From Acidimicrobiaceae bacterium (GTDB lineage: Bacteria > Actinomycetota > Acidimicrobiia > Acidimicrobiales > Ilumatobacteraceae), in contig PMCN01000151.1 of NCBI GenBank assembly GCA_003154135.1, positions 15,341 through 26,169 on the forward strand: a stretch of DNA of 10,829 bases. Direction: 5' to 3'. This document shows positions 1 to 6,952 of the stretch, one piece after another. Positions within the stretch are counted from its first letter, which is position 1; each line of letters begins with the position of its first letter. The position numbers and the translations under genes were made by a program. The notes beneath the pieces are model-generated. The model did no database searches, was not told the origin of the DNA, and was given only the letters and a program-made list of their open reading frames with translations.

Positions 1-878
1 ACGATCAACCCGTAGTGCTGCATCGCGACCGCGATCACCTTCGCCGGTCCGGTGAGCGTGCTGATGTCGTAGCTCGCCTTCAGGCGCAGTCGCATGCCCA
101 TCGGTGGCGCGTCGATCGACGTGTTGCTCGACGCATAGTGCGTGGCCGGCAGGATGAACCCCTTGCGAGTCTGGCTGAACGTCACTCGAATGGCGTGCAG
201 CACCTGTCCGGCCGCCACCTCGTCGTAGCGCACGAGTCCGGGCAGGATGGGCAGCCCGGCAGCATCGGCGCTCGTCCAGCCGATGGGCCGTAGTGCATTG
301 CTGCCCAGGTTCCAGGTGGCGCCGCTGCTCGCCACCCAGCCGGTGACGCCGTCGTGGCGAGCCTGGTAGAGCTCGAACAGCCGGCACGTGCCCTGCTGCA
401 CCACCAGCGCGTGACCATCGCTGCCGGCCTCGACGGGTGTCGACAGCGGAATCGGGAACGGGCCGGGGTCGCTCTCGTCGCCGTAGGCGTCGTACCGAAC
501 GGGGAGGTTCGCCTGGCTCTGGGGCACCACCGAGAACGGGATGCCGTACGACGGGTCCGAACCGAAGTCGGGGTGGAGCTTGGTCGCACCGCGGGCGTTG
601 ATCCAGCTGATGATGCTGGCGCTGCGTGTGTTCAGCGGCGCCTTGGAGATGTCGACGTTCCAGGGGTTGTCGGTGGGGAACACGCGGCACCCGCCCACCG
701 TCGGCCCGGCCGGAGGGGTGAGTCGCACGGCGACGTTGCTCGCAGTGGCCGGGCCGTCGACCGTGCCGATCGGGCCTGCCGCGTCGACCGACGAGGCCAA
801 CGCAAGGCCGAGCAACGCCCCGACGGCCAGCACCACCCGCGGTGAACGAAGCAGGTGCCGGGCCGCGTCATCTCTCAT
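1..878 (-). CDS. Secreted conserved protein of unknown function (3' end outside window)
   Basis: Translating the minus strand from the ATG at 878 gives 292 codons open to the window edge, so the C-terminus is missing. An in-frame TAG lies seven codons upstream, which supports this start. Residues 1-33 look like a Sec signal peptide: Arg-containing n-region, hydrophobic core VVLAVGALLGLALASS, then VDAAG. The mature part has conserved-looking blocks: FPTDNPWNVDIS (67-78), YGDESDPGPFPIPLSTPVEAG (within 132-152), a block from NALRPIGW into GLPILPGLVRYDEV (194-221), and HYAS...MGMRLRLKASYDIS (248-273). From memory, proteins with these blocks are exported conserved proteins in actinobacteria and other phyla without an assigned function. 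Only two Cys (64 and 165) are visible, and they could form a disulfide. It diverges from the acyltransferase gene across 31 bp. The reading frame and export are well supported; I do not assign a function. Confidence 0.82.
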   Translation of the reverse strand, partial: MRDDAARHLLRSPRVVLAVGALLGLALASSVDAAGPIGTVDGPATASNVAVRLTPPAGPTVGGCRVFPTDNPWNVDISKAPLNTRSASIISWINARGATKLHPDFGSDPSYGIPFSVVPQSQANLPVRYDAYGDESDPGPFPIPLSTPVEAGSDGHALVVQQGTCRLFELYQARHDGVTGWVASSGATWNLGSNALRPIGWTSADAAGLPILPGLVRYDEVAAGQVLHAIRVTFSQTRKGFILPATHYASSNTSIDAPPMGMRLRLKASYDISTLTGPAKVIAVAMQHYGLI

Positions 879-909
879 CGCATGAACATCGGCAGCCTAC
901 GGTGACGGC

Positions 910-2052
910 ATGAGTGGGGAACCGGCTCCAGTTCAGGCCGTGGCCGACGGATCGCGGCGCGACCCGTTCGTCGACTTCGTGCGCGCGGCCTCGCTCGTGG
1001 TGGTGGTCATCTGGCACTGGGCCTTCACCATCCTGCGCTGGGAGCACGACGGCCCGCACGCCTCGAACCCCATCGGCTTCACGTCGGGACTGTGGCTCAT
1101 CACCTGGGTGCTGCAGGTGATGCCTCTGTTCTTCTTCGTCGGTGGCTGGGCGAACCTGCAGGCGTGGCGGCGGGCAGAGGCTCGCGGCACGTCGATGGGC
1201 CGCTTCGTCGTCGACCGCCTGCGCGGCCTGCTCGTGCCGGCGTTCGCGTTGATCGCAGTGTGGTGGGGCATCCTCGTCGCCATCGGCGCAGTCATCGAGG
1301 GCGGCAACTGGCTCCGCGGCACGGTGGTGCTCATCTTGTCGCCGCTGTGGTTCGCGTTCAGCTACGCGCTCATCATCGCGTGCTTCCCGGTGTTCCTGTG
1401 GCTGCACCAACGGTTCAGCTTCCTGGTCCCCGTGTGGCTCGCCGGCCTGGCCGCCCTGGTCGACATCGCACGGTTCGCCCATCACGTGCCGTACGTCGGC
1501 TGGGTGAACATGGTGGTCGTGTGGGGCCTGGCCCATCAGCTCGGCTTCTTCTACGGCGCACTCCGCGATGCACCCCGCCGCGCGCACGAAGCGCTCGCCT
1601 GGGGTGGCGCGTTCTTCCTCGCCGCGCTCGTGTGGTCGCGCGCATACCCGGGCAGCATGGTGGGCGTGCCCGGCGACAAGTTCTCCAACATGGCGCCGCC
1701 CAGCCTGGCCATCGTCGGGCTCGTCATCCTGCAGATCGGTCTGCTGCTCCTCATCCGGCCCGCGGTGGAGGCACGGCTGCACACGGCCCGCTGGAAGCGA
1801 CCGGTGCAACTGCTCACCGACTACTCGATGCCGCTGTACCTGCTGCACACGTCGGGGCTCGCCATCTTCTTGATCATCGGCTACTTCGTGAACCACCGCG
1901 CGCCGCTCGCGGCCACGATCGGCTGGCGATGGTGGGCGTTGCGCCCTCTCGCGATCACGCTCCCCCTCCTCACCACCCTGCCGCTGCTGTGGGCCGTCGG
2001 CAGGCTCAGCCGCCGATCTGGCTCATCGTCCGCCGAGGCCGCACGAACGTGA
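910..2052 (+). CDS. Acyltransferase 3 family integral membrane protein
   Basis: The 380-residue product resembles acyltransferase-3 (OafA/NodX-type) proteins, which move acyl groups onto extracytoplasmic carbohydrate or lipid acceptors. The N-terminus has the family pattern FVDFVRAASLVVVVIWHW, with Arg25 and His36 in the first membrane helix, the position of the His thought to be catalytic. About ten hydrophobic segments follow, including LWLITWVLQVMPLFFFVGGW, VPAFALIAVWWGILVAIG, IVGLVILQIGLLLLI and PLYLLHTSGLAIFLIIGYF. The latter matches the family's conserved late 'LYLLH' helix. There is no C-terminal SGNH domain, so it is the minimal form. No clear Shine-Dalgarno precedes the ATG. The gene overlaps moaA tail to tail by 47 bp. 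The substrate cannot be inferred from the context; the nearby envelope genes are not in the same operon. Confidence 0.85.
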   Translation: MSGEPAPVQAVADGSRRDPFVDFVRAASLVVVVIWHWAFTILRWEHDGPHASNPIGFTSGLWLITWVLQVMPLFFFVGGWANLQAWRRAEARGTSMGRFVVDRLRGLLVPAFALIAVWWGILVAIGAVIEGGNWLRGTVVLILSPLWFAFSYALIIACFPVFLWLHQRFSFLVPVWLAGLAALVDIARFAHHVPYVGWVNMVVVWGLAHQLGFFYGALRDAPRRAHEALAWGGAFFLAALVWSRAYPGSMVGVPGDKFSNMAPPSLAIVGLVILQIGLLLLIRPAVEARLHTARWKRPVQLLTDYSMPLYLLHTSGLAIFLIIGYFVNHRAPLAATIGWRWWALRPLAITLPLLTTLPLLWAVGRLSRRSGSSSAEAART

Positions 2053-3025
2053 CCTGACCGATGGAGTGACCGGCCCACTTGGTGCCGACCGCGCGTTGGA
2101 TCTCGGCGGCGAGCTCGGCGTCGGTGGCGCCGTCGCGGATGAGGCGCAGGAAGTCGAACTCGGTGGTCGCGAAGAGGCAGGTGCGGAACTGACCGTCGGC
2201 TGTGAGGCGCACGCGGTCGCAGTCGTCGCAGAACGGCTTGGTGACGGTGGGGATGACGCCCACCACGCCGCCACCGTCGAGATAGCGCCAGGTGTCGGCG
2301 GGTGCAGACCCACGGGCCGGCAGCAGCTCGATCGGGAACACCGCATGGATGGCGGCAACGATCTCGTCCTGCCCGACCACCTTGTTGTTGAGCCAGTGCC
2401 CGCCGGCATCGAGCGGCATGAACTCGATGAAGCGCACCTGCACATCGTTGTCGCGCCCGTAGCGGGCCAGGTGGACGATCTCGTCGTCGTTCACCCCGCG
2501 CTCGACCACTGCGTTGATCTTGACCGGCGAGAACCCGGCCTCCTTCGCCGCCTCGATGCCGTCGAGCACACGCACCAGCTCGTCGCGACGAGTCATCTGC
2601 TCGAACTTGTCGCGCTGCAAGGTGTCGAGACTGATGTTCACGCGGTCGAGGCCGGCGTCGCGCAGCTCGTGCGCGAGCAGACGGAAGGTGGCGCCATTGG
2701 TGGTCATCGACAGGTCGGGCTTGCGGCCTGCGAACGGAGACGCCGACGTGGCGGGCACGCGGAGCTGGGCGAGCTTCTGCACGAGCAGGGTCATGTGGGC
2801 GCGAATGGTGGGTTCGCCGCCGGTGAGGCGCAGACCGTCGACCTCGAAGTGCTCGACGAAGATGCGGGCCAGACGCTCGATCTCCTCGAACGTGAGCACC
2901 TCGCTGCGCGGCAGCCACTTCATGCCTTCCTCGGGCATGCAGTACGTGCAGCGGAAGTTGCACCGGTCGGTCACCGAGATGCGCAGATCGCGGATGGTGC
3001 GACCGAACGGGTCGATCAGGTCCAT
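2006..3025 (-). CDS. moaA: GTP 3',8-cyclase MoaA (molybdenum cofactor synthesis)
   Basis: This cytoplasmic radical-SAM enzyme, with a partner MoaC, converts GTP to cyclic pyranopterin phosphate, the first step of molybdenum-cofactor synthesis. The 339-residue protein has the N-terminal cluster motif CX3CX2C (Cys22, Cys26, Cys29 in DRCNFRCTYCMP). It also has the SAM-binding LRLTGGEPTIR, the TTNG strand, and the C-terminal 4Fe-4S ligands Cys266, Cys269 and Cys283 (CDDCDRVRLTADGQFRTC). It ends in the MoaA-specific Gly-Gly tail (MSQIGG), so all key elements are present. There is a short insertion (around PATSASPFAGRKP) before the TTNG segment. The start ATG is 4 bp after the moeA stop, so the two are surely co-transcribed and probably translationally coupled. 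Its 3' end overlaps the acyltransferase gene. No moaC, moaE or mogA is visible, so the pathway must be completed elsewhere. Confidence 0.97.
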   Translation of the reverse strand: MDLIDPFGRTIRDLRISVTDRCNFRCTYCMPEEGMKWLPRSEVLTFEEIERLARIFVEHFEVDGLRLTGGEPTIRAHMTLLVQKLAQLRVPATSASPFAGRKPDLSMTTNGATFRLLAHELRDAGLDRVNISLDTLQRDKFEQMTRRDELVRVLDGIEAAKEAGFSPVKINAVVERGVNDDEIVHLARYGRDNDVQVRFIEFMPLDAGGHWLNNKVVGQDEIVAAIHAVFPIELLPARGSAPADTWRYLDGGGVVGVIPTVTKPFCDDCDRVRLTADGQFRTCLFATTEFDFLRLIRDGATDAELAAEIQRAVGTKWAGHSIGQVTFVRPRRTMSQIGG

Positions 3026-3029
3026 CGCA

Positions 3030-4253
3030 TCACGCTACCCACAGAAGCAGGGTGTGGACCGAGCCGCCGGGCGCGACGCCGTCGCCGTCGGGCACCTCGG
3101 CGATCGCGTTGGCCAGCGAGGTGGCCGCCAGCTGGTGGCTGCCTTGCGCGCCCACCGATCGCACGTGCACCCTGCCGTCGGGCCCGAACTCGGCGAACAC
3201 CCGCATGAAGTGCACCTTGCCGTCGGGGCGACGGGCGAGACCGTCGTCGGCGACAGCCTCCACCGTGGGCCGCCCGGGCTGGCGCAGGCCCGCCATCGTG
3301 CGCAGGCCCGGTCGCGCAAGCAGCTCGAAGCTGACCAGCGAGCTCACCGGGTTGCCAGGCAGCCCGAACACCGGCACCTGCCGGCCGTCGCTCGCAGCGA
3401 GCAGGCCGAAGGCGAACGGCTTGGCCGGCTTGATGGAGATCTGCATCCACGACATGTCGGCGATCTGCGAGAGCACGGCCTTCACCACGTCGTAGTCGCC
3501 CATGCTGACGCCGCCGCTGGTGACGATGGCGTCGCACTCGGCGGCGGCGGAGCGCAGCACGGCCTCGAGCGATGCTTCGTCGTCGCGCACGATGCCGTAG
3601 TCGACGGCCTCGCATCCTGCACCCTCGACCAGCCCGACGAGCATGGTGCGGTTGCTCTCGCGTATCTGGCCGGGCTGAAGGGGCGACCCGTCGTCGACGA
3701 GCTCGTCACCCGTGCTGAGCACCGCCACGCGCACCCTGGGCACCACGCTCACCGTGTGGGCGTTGACGCTGGCGAGCACGGCCGCGACCGCGGGGGTGAC
3801 CAACGTGCCCGCCGGGTAGAGCAGCGTGCCGGCATGCACGTCGTCGCCCGCAGCGCGCACCGCGACACCGGCGTCGATGCTGCGCATGATGCGCACACGC
3901 CTGCCGCCCTCGAGGCGCTCCGTGTCTTCCACCATCACCACCGCGTCGACGCCCGCCGGCACCGGCGCGCCGGTCATGATGCGGATGGCTTCGCCGTGCC
4001 GGAGCACACGATCGGTGTGGCCACCGGCCGCCACCTCGCCCACCACCGGCAGCTCCACCGGCGCCTGCGCGACCGACGCTGCGACCACGGCATAGCCGTC
4101 GACTGCGCTGTTGGCGAACGGGGGCACGTCTTCCTCGGCATGCACGGGCGCAGCGAGCACCATCCCCGTGGCCGCGCGGCACGGCACGTCGCGCGGCGCC
4201 AGGACGGCGCAACGGGCGAGCACGTACGAGCGGGCCTCGGTGATGTCGATCAC
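3030..4253 (-). CDS. moeA: Molybdopterin molybdenumtransferase MoeA
   Basis: MoeA inserts molybdate into adenylylated molybdopterin, the last common step of Mo-cofactor synthesis. Residues from the chosen start (407 aa, near the usual 400-410) show the MoeA blocks in order. These are DVPPFANSAVDGYAV (42-56), RIMTGAPVPAGVDAVVMVED (91-110), LSTGDELV (179-186), ESNRTML (199-205), TSGGVSMGDYDVV (245-257), KPAKPFAFG (275-283) and FGLPGNPVSSLVSFE (296-310), then the C-terminal beta domain. The frame stays open upstream to about 4802, but that part only mirrors the opposite-strand gene and has no MoeA homology. Two GTG starts fit: 4253 (VIDITEARSY) and 4262 (three residues longer, inside an 18-bp palindrome). 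I prefer 4253 because it leaves the palindrome untranslated. It is the first gene of the moeA-moaA unit. In M. tuberculosis, moeA1 lies next to galU; here alkD and a glycolipid-binding-type gene lie between them. Confidence 0.95.
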   Translation of the reverse strand: MIDITEARSYVLARCAVLAPRDVPCRAATGMVLAAPVHAEEDVPPFANSAVDGYAVVAASVAQAPVELPVVGEVAAGGHTDRVLRHGEAIRIMTGAPVPAGVDAVVMVEDTERLEGGRRVRIMRSIDAGVAVRAAGDDVHAGTLLYPAGTLVTPAVAAVLASVNAHTVSVVPRVRVAVLSTGDELVDDGSPLQPGQIRESNRTMLVGLVEGAGCEAVDYGIVRDDEASLEAVLRSAAAECDAIVTSGGVSMGDYDVVKAVLSQIADMSWMQISIKPAKPFAFGLLAASDGRQVPVFGLPGNPVSSLVSFELLARPGLRTMAGLRQPGRPTVEAVADDGLARRPDGKVHFMRVFAEFGPDGRVHVRSVGAQGSHQLAATSLANAIAEVPDGDGVAPGGSVHTLLLWVA

Positions 4254-4256
4254 GGG

Positions 4257-4274
4257 CGCCACGGTACCGTGGCG
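4257..4274. promoter_or_regulatory. Perfect 18-bp palindrome between divergent starts, candidate operator
   Basis: CGCCACGGTACCGTGGCG reads identically on both strands. Its centre is equidistant from the plus-strand ATG at 4278 and the minus-strand GTG at 4253, with three bases between palindrome and start codon on each side. Such a site could bind a dimeric regulator of both genes. No known operator consensus was recognised, and GC-rich DNA makes palindromes commoner than in random sequence. Confidence 0.45.
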
Positions 4275-4277
4275 AGG

Positions 4278-4847
4278 ATGACCTCGTACGCCCCGTTTCG
4301 GGCCGCCCACGCCAACGAGGGCCACGTGACGCGGTGGTCCACGTGGGATGGAGAGCACGACGACACGGTCTCGATCCGCTGGGAGAACGAGGGCTTCACG
4401 GTGTCGGGCACGTCCACCCGCGAGCGGGTCGACTACGTGCTGCGCATCTCCCCCACGTGGCAGGTGCGCCAGTTCATCCTCTTCCGCGACCTCGAGGAAC
4501 CCGACCTGTGGTTGGCCACCGACGGCAGTGGGCGCTGGGGAGAGATGAACGGTGCGCACCGCACCGAGCTCGACGGCTGCAACGACATCCACCTCGCGTG
4601 CACGCCGTTCACCAGCACCCTGCCCATCCGCCGCCTCCCGTTGCTGGAGGGTCACACCGCCGAGCTTCCCGTCGTGCACGTCGACACCGACACGCTCGAG
4701 GTGCGCGCGGTCGTGCAGCGCTACACGCGCCTCGGCTCGCACAGCTGGCGTTGTGTCGACACCGAGTCGGGTGCAACCGTCGACCTCGAGGTCGACGAGC
4801 ACGGAGTGGTGCTCGACTACCCCGAGCAGTTCCGCCGCATGTCGTAG
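4278..4847 (+). CDS. Putative glycolipid-binding domain protein (DUF1089-like)
   Basis: The 189-residue cytoplasmic-looking protein has no signal peptide or membrane segment. It resembles the putative glycolipid-binding family (Pfam PF06475, formerly DUF1089; Pseudomonas PA1994 is the structural prototype, from memory). The strongest signature is the C-terminal-half block GCNDIHLACTPFTSTLPIRRLPL (100-122), matching the family's 'D-x-D/H-L...P-x-T-N/S-T-L-P-I-R-R-L' segment. Alternating strand-like stretches such as YVLRISPTWQVRQFILFR and LEVRAVVQRYTRLG fit the family's beta-rich fold. Molecular function is not established in the family, and the ligand-binding name is a structural inference. 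The ATG at 4278 is the first start and has no spaced Shine-Dalgarno (GAGG directly abuts it), so translation may be leaderless. It diverges from moeA across the palindrome and overlaps alkD tail to tail by 31 bp. Confidence 0.8.
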   Translation: MTSYAPFRAAHANEGHVTRWSTWDGEHDDTVSIRWENEGFTVSGTSTRERVDYVLRISPTWQVRQFILFRDLEEPDLWLATDGSGRWGEMNGAHRTELDGCNDIHLACTPFTSTLPIRRLPLLEGHTAELPVVHVDTDTLEVRAVVQRYTRLGSHSWRCVDTESGATVDLEVDEHGVVLDYPEQFRRMS

Positions 4848-5551
4848 AGCGCTCGCAGCTCCACCGCGTCGGGCAGCTTGCGCAACGGCTCACGCAACGT
4901 CACCAGGTTCATGCCCGCCATGTGTGTGCGCAGCCAGGCCGACACCACCTCGGGATGCCGGGCTGCAACCTCGCGCAGCACCCAGCCCAGCACCTTGCGG
5001 ATGAAGAACTCGCGCTCGGGAAGCAGCCGCTCGGCGTAGCCGAAGAAGCGATCGAGCTCGCGGTCGTGACGCAGCGATCGAGACAGGGCCAGCACGGCCG
5101 AGCGGCGGATCCAGAAGTCGGGATCGTTCACCCAGCGGTCGAGCACGGGCAGCACCTCTGCCGGGTGCCGCAGGGCCAGCTCGCCCACCAGCGACGCGGC
5201 CATCGTGTCGACGAGTGCCCACGTGCGGCACTCGCGAAGCCGCGCCTCGAGCCACACCATGTCGGCAGTGGTGACGCGACCCGGACGAGCGAGCAGCAGC
5301 TCGACAGTGGCCATGCGCGCCTCGTGCACGGGTTGCGCCCAGAGCGCGTCGGCCAGTGCGAACACGTCGTCGTGGTGGGCATCGCGGTGCTGCGCCGCCC
5401 ATGCCGTGACGACCGCCCTCATGTCGGGCACCCGCACGCCGAGGTGCGTCAACGAGCTCTTCAGGTACGCCCGCTCGCCCGCCGCGCGTTCGGGCGTGCC
5501 GAGTGCAGCGAGGTGCTCCAGGAGCACCTCGGCCTCGTGCGCTGTCTCCAT
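4817..5551 (-). CDS. DNA alkylation repair protein, AlkD-type DNA glycosylase
   Basis: AlkD-type enzymes are made of HEAT-like helical repeats and excise positively charged alkylated bases (3-methyl- or 7-methyl-purines) without flipping the base. The 244-residue product is close to Bacillus cereus AlkD in length (about 237). It keeps the residues known from that family: Trp111 and Asp115 in TWALVDTMA (AlkD W109/D113), Arg149/Arg150 in DPDFWIRRSAVLAL (R148) and Trp190 in FIRKVLGWVLREVA (W187). The N-terminal YLKSSLTHLGVRVPDMR is also the family's typical entry motif. All catalytic positions are intact, so activity is expected. The ATG lies 3 bp after the galU stop, so it is co-transcribed with galU. 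Its 3' end overlaps the glycolipid-binding-type gene by 31 bp. The pairing with galU has no obvious biochemical logic. Confidence 0.93.
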   Translation of the reverse strand: METAHEAEVLLEHLAALGTPERAAGERAYLKSSLTHLGVRVPDMRAVVTAWAAQHRDAHHDDVFALADALWAQPVHEARMATVELLLARPGRVTTADMVWLEARLRECRTWALVDTMAASLVGELALRHPAEVLPVLDRWVNDPDFWIRRSAVLALSRSLRHDRELDRFFGYAERLLPEREFFIRKVLGWVLREVAARHPEVVSAWLRTHMAGMNLVTLREPLRKLPDAVELRALYDMRRNCSG

Positions 5552-5554
5552 GGT

Positions 5555-6418
<864 letters not shown>

Positions 6419-6469
6419 GAGGAGCGATGCTAGGGCCAGTACCTCCGATTGTCGTCCGAGCCGCTAGCA

Positions 6470-6496
6470 TTAGCACTCGTCCTATCCGACTGCTAA
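6470..6496. promoter_or_regulatory. CIRCE element (HrcA operator) upstream of the ruc-like gene
   Basis: The site reads TTAGCACTC, nine bases, GACTGCTAA. It matches the CIRCE consensus TTAGCACTC-N9-GAGTGCTAA with exact spacer length and a single mismatch (third base of the right arm). The symmetry extends one more A/T pair, to 6469 and 6497. CIRCE is bound by the heat-shock repressor HrcA, normally before groESL or dnaK operons. Here it ends 19 bp before the ATG at 6516, where it could block transcription or translation initiation. I could not fix -35/-10 boxes with confidence; TAGCAT at 6465-6470 is a possible -10. Confidence 0.88.
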
Positions 6497-6505
6497 TCCT
6501 GTGCC

Positions 6506-6509
6506 GGAG
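6506..6509 (+). promoter_or_regulatory. Shine-Dalgarno of the ruc-like gene
   Basis: GGAG is followed by six bases and the ATG at 6516. This supports the ATG over the in-frame GTG at 6501 and agrees with the usual family N-terminus MPTY. Confidence 0.65.
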
Positions 6510-6515
6510 CACGTC

Positions 6516-6878
6516 ATGCCGACCTACGTGTACAAGTTCGTCGAGACCGGGGAGACCATCGAGGTCCAGCAGGCCTTCACCGACGACGCGCTCACCGAGA
6601 CCGTCCACCCCGGCAACGGCCGCACCATGCAGGTCAAGAAGGTCTTCACTCCCGTGGGCGTCACCTTCAAGGGCGGCGGCTTCTACAAGACCGACAGCCG
6701 CGGCAAGAAGAGCAGCACCACGCCGTCCACCAGCACCGCTGCCGCCAGCGGCACCGGCAGCAGCAGCTCGTCGGGCAGCGAGGGCAGCAGCACTCCCGCC
6801 CCGTCAGCCACCCCGGCGCCGAGCTCGTCGGGCAGTTCCAGCTCGTCGGGCAGTTCCAGCAGCAGCAGCGGCGACTGA
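6516..6878 (+). CDS. FmdB/Ruc-family protein without cysteines, Ser-rich tail
   Basis: The first 63 residues align by eye with FmdB-type zinc-ribbon proteins: MPTYVYKF at the start, VQQAFTDDALTE (17-28), KKVFTPVGVTFKGGGFYKTDSR (41-62). The family's two CxxC pairs are absent. They fall where this protein reads FVETGE and VHPGNG, and there is no Cys in the whole 120 residues. Residues 66-120 are a Ser/Gly/Pro/Thr low-complexity tail, predicted disordered. From memory, M. tuberculosis Rv0991c (Ruc) has this architecture with cysteines. It is a redox-regulated chaperone with an unstructured C-terminus that works with DnaK and is co-regulated with Hsp60/Hsp70 genes. The CIRCE element in front strengthens the Ruc relationship. 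Without cysteines, zinc binding and disulfide switching are impossible, so chaperone function would have to be constitutive or differently controlled. The SAF-domain gene follows after 74 bp. Family call firm; function inferred. Confidence 0.88.
   Translation: MPTYVYKFVETGETIEVQQAFTDDALTETVHPGNGRTMQVKKVFTPVGVTFKGGGFYKTDSRGKKSSTTPSTSTAAASGTGSSSSSGSEGSSTPAPSATPAPSSSGSSSSSGSSSSSSGD
6822..6857 (+). repeat. Two 18-bp tandem copies in the Ser-rich tail
   Basis: AGCTCGTCGGGCAGTTCC occurs twice in direct succession (6822-6839 and 6840-6857), encoding SSSGSS twice in frame. A partial copy with the first 14 bases identical begins at 6765. The repeats explain how the disordered tail may lengthen or shorten by slippage without breaking the frame. 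Confidence 0.85.
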
Positions 6879-6883
6879 CGCGC

Positions 6884-6906
6884 TGCGCGCCGATATGGTG
6901 CGCGCA
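6884..6906 (+). other. GC hairpin between the ruc-like gene and the SAF gene
   Basis: TGCGCGC (6884-6890) and GCGCGCA (6900-6906) form a perfect 7-bp stem around a nine-base loop, 5 bp past the ruc-like stop codon. No T-run follows, so it is not a classical terminator. It could be a processing or attenuation element that lowers read-through into the SAF gene, or chance in GC-rich DNA. Confidence 0.35.
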
Positions 6907-6941
6907 AGCGACTTCCCCCGCCGCTCGTTGTCGCGTGTGCT

Positions 6942-6947
6942 GGGAGG
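6942..6947 (+). promoter_or_regulatory. Shine-Dalgarno deciding the SAF gene start
   Basis: GGGAGG is followed by five bases and GTG at 6953. The more upstream in-frame GTG at 6935 would place this motif inside the coding sequence, so 6953 is preferred. Confidence 0.65.
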
Positions 6948-6952
6948 TCGGT

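Noticed and set aside
868..1896. Minus-strand 342-codon open frame opposite the acyltransferase gene
   Set aside because: The product is rich in Glu, Gln, His and Arg without any domain, and mirrors a membrane protein with clear helices and family motifs.
4257..4274. Palindrome read as a transcription terminator hairpin
   Set aside because: It has no loop bases, no T-run and lies between two divergent 5' ends, where a terminator is not expected.
4263..4802. N-terminal extension of moeA up to 4802
   Set aside because: MoeA homology begins at VIDITEARSY; the extension is antisense to the glycolipid-binding-type gene and would make the protein about 180 residues too long.
6501..6515. GTG at 6501 as start of the ruc-like gene
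   Set aside because: It lies 4 bp after CIRCE with no Shine-Dalgarno. The family starts at MPTY, and GGAG is properly spaced for the ATG at 6516.
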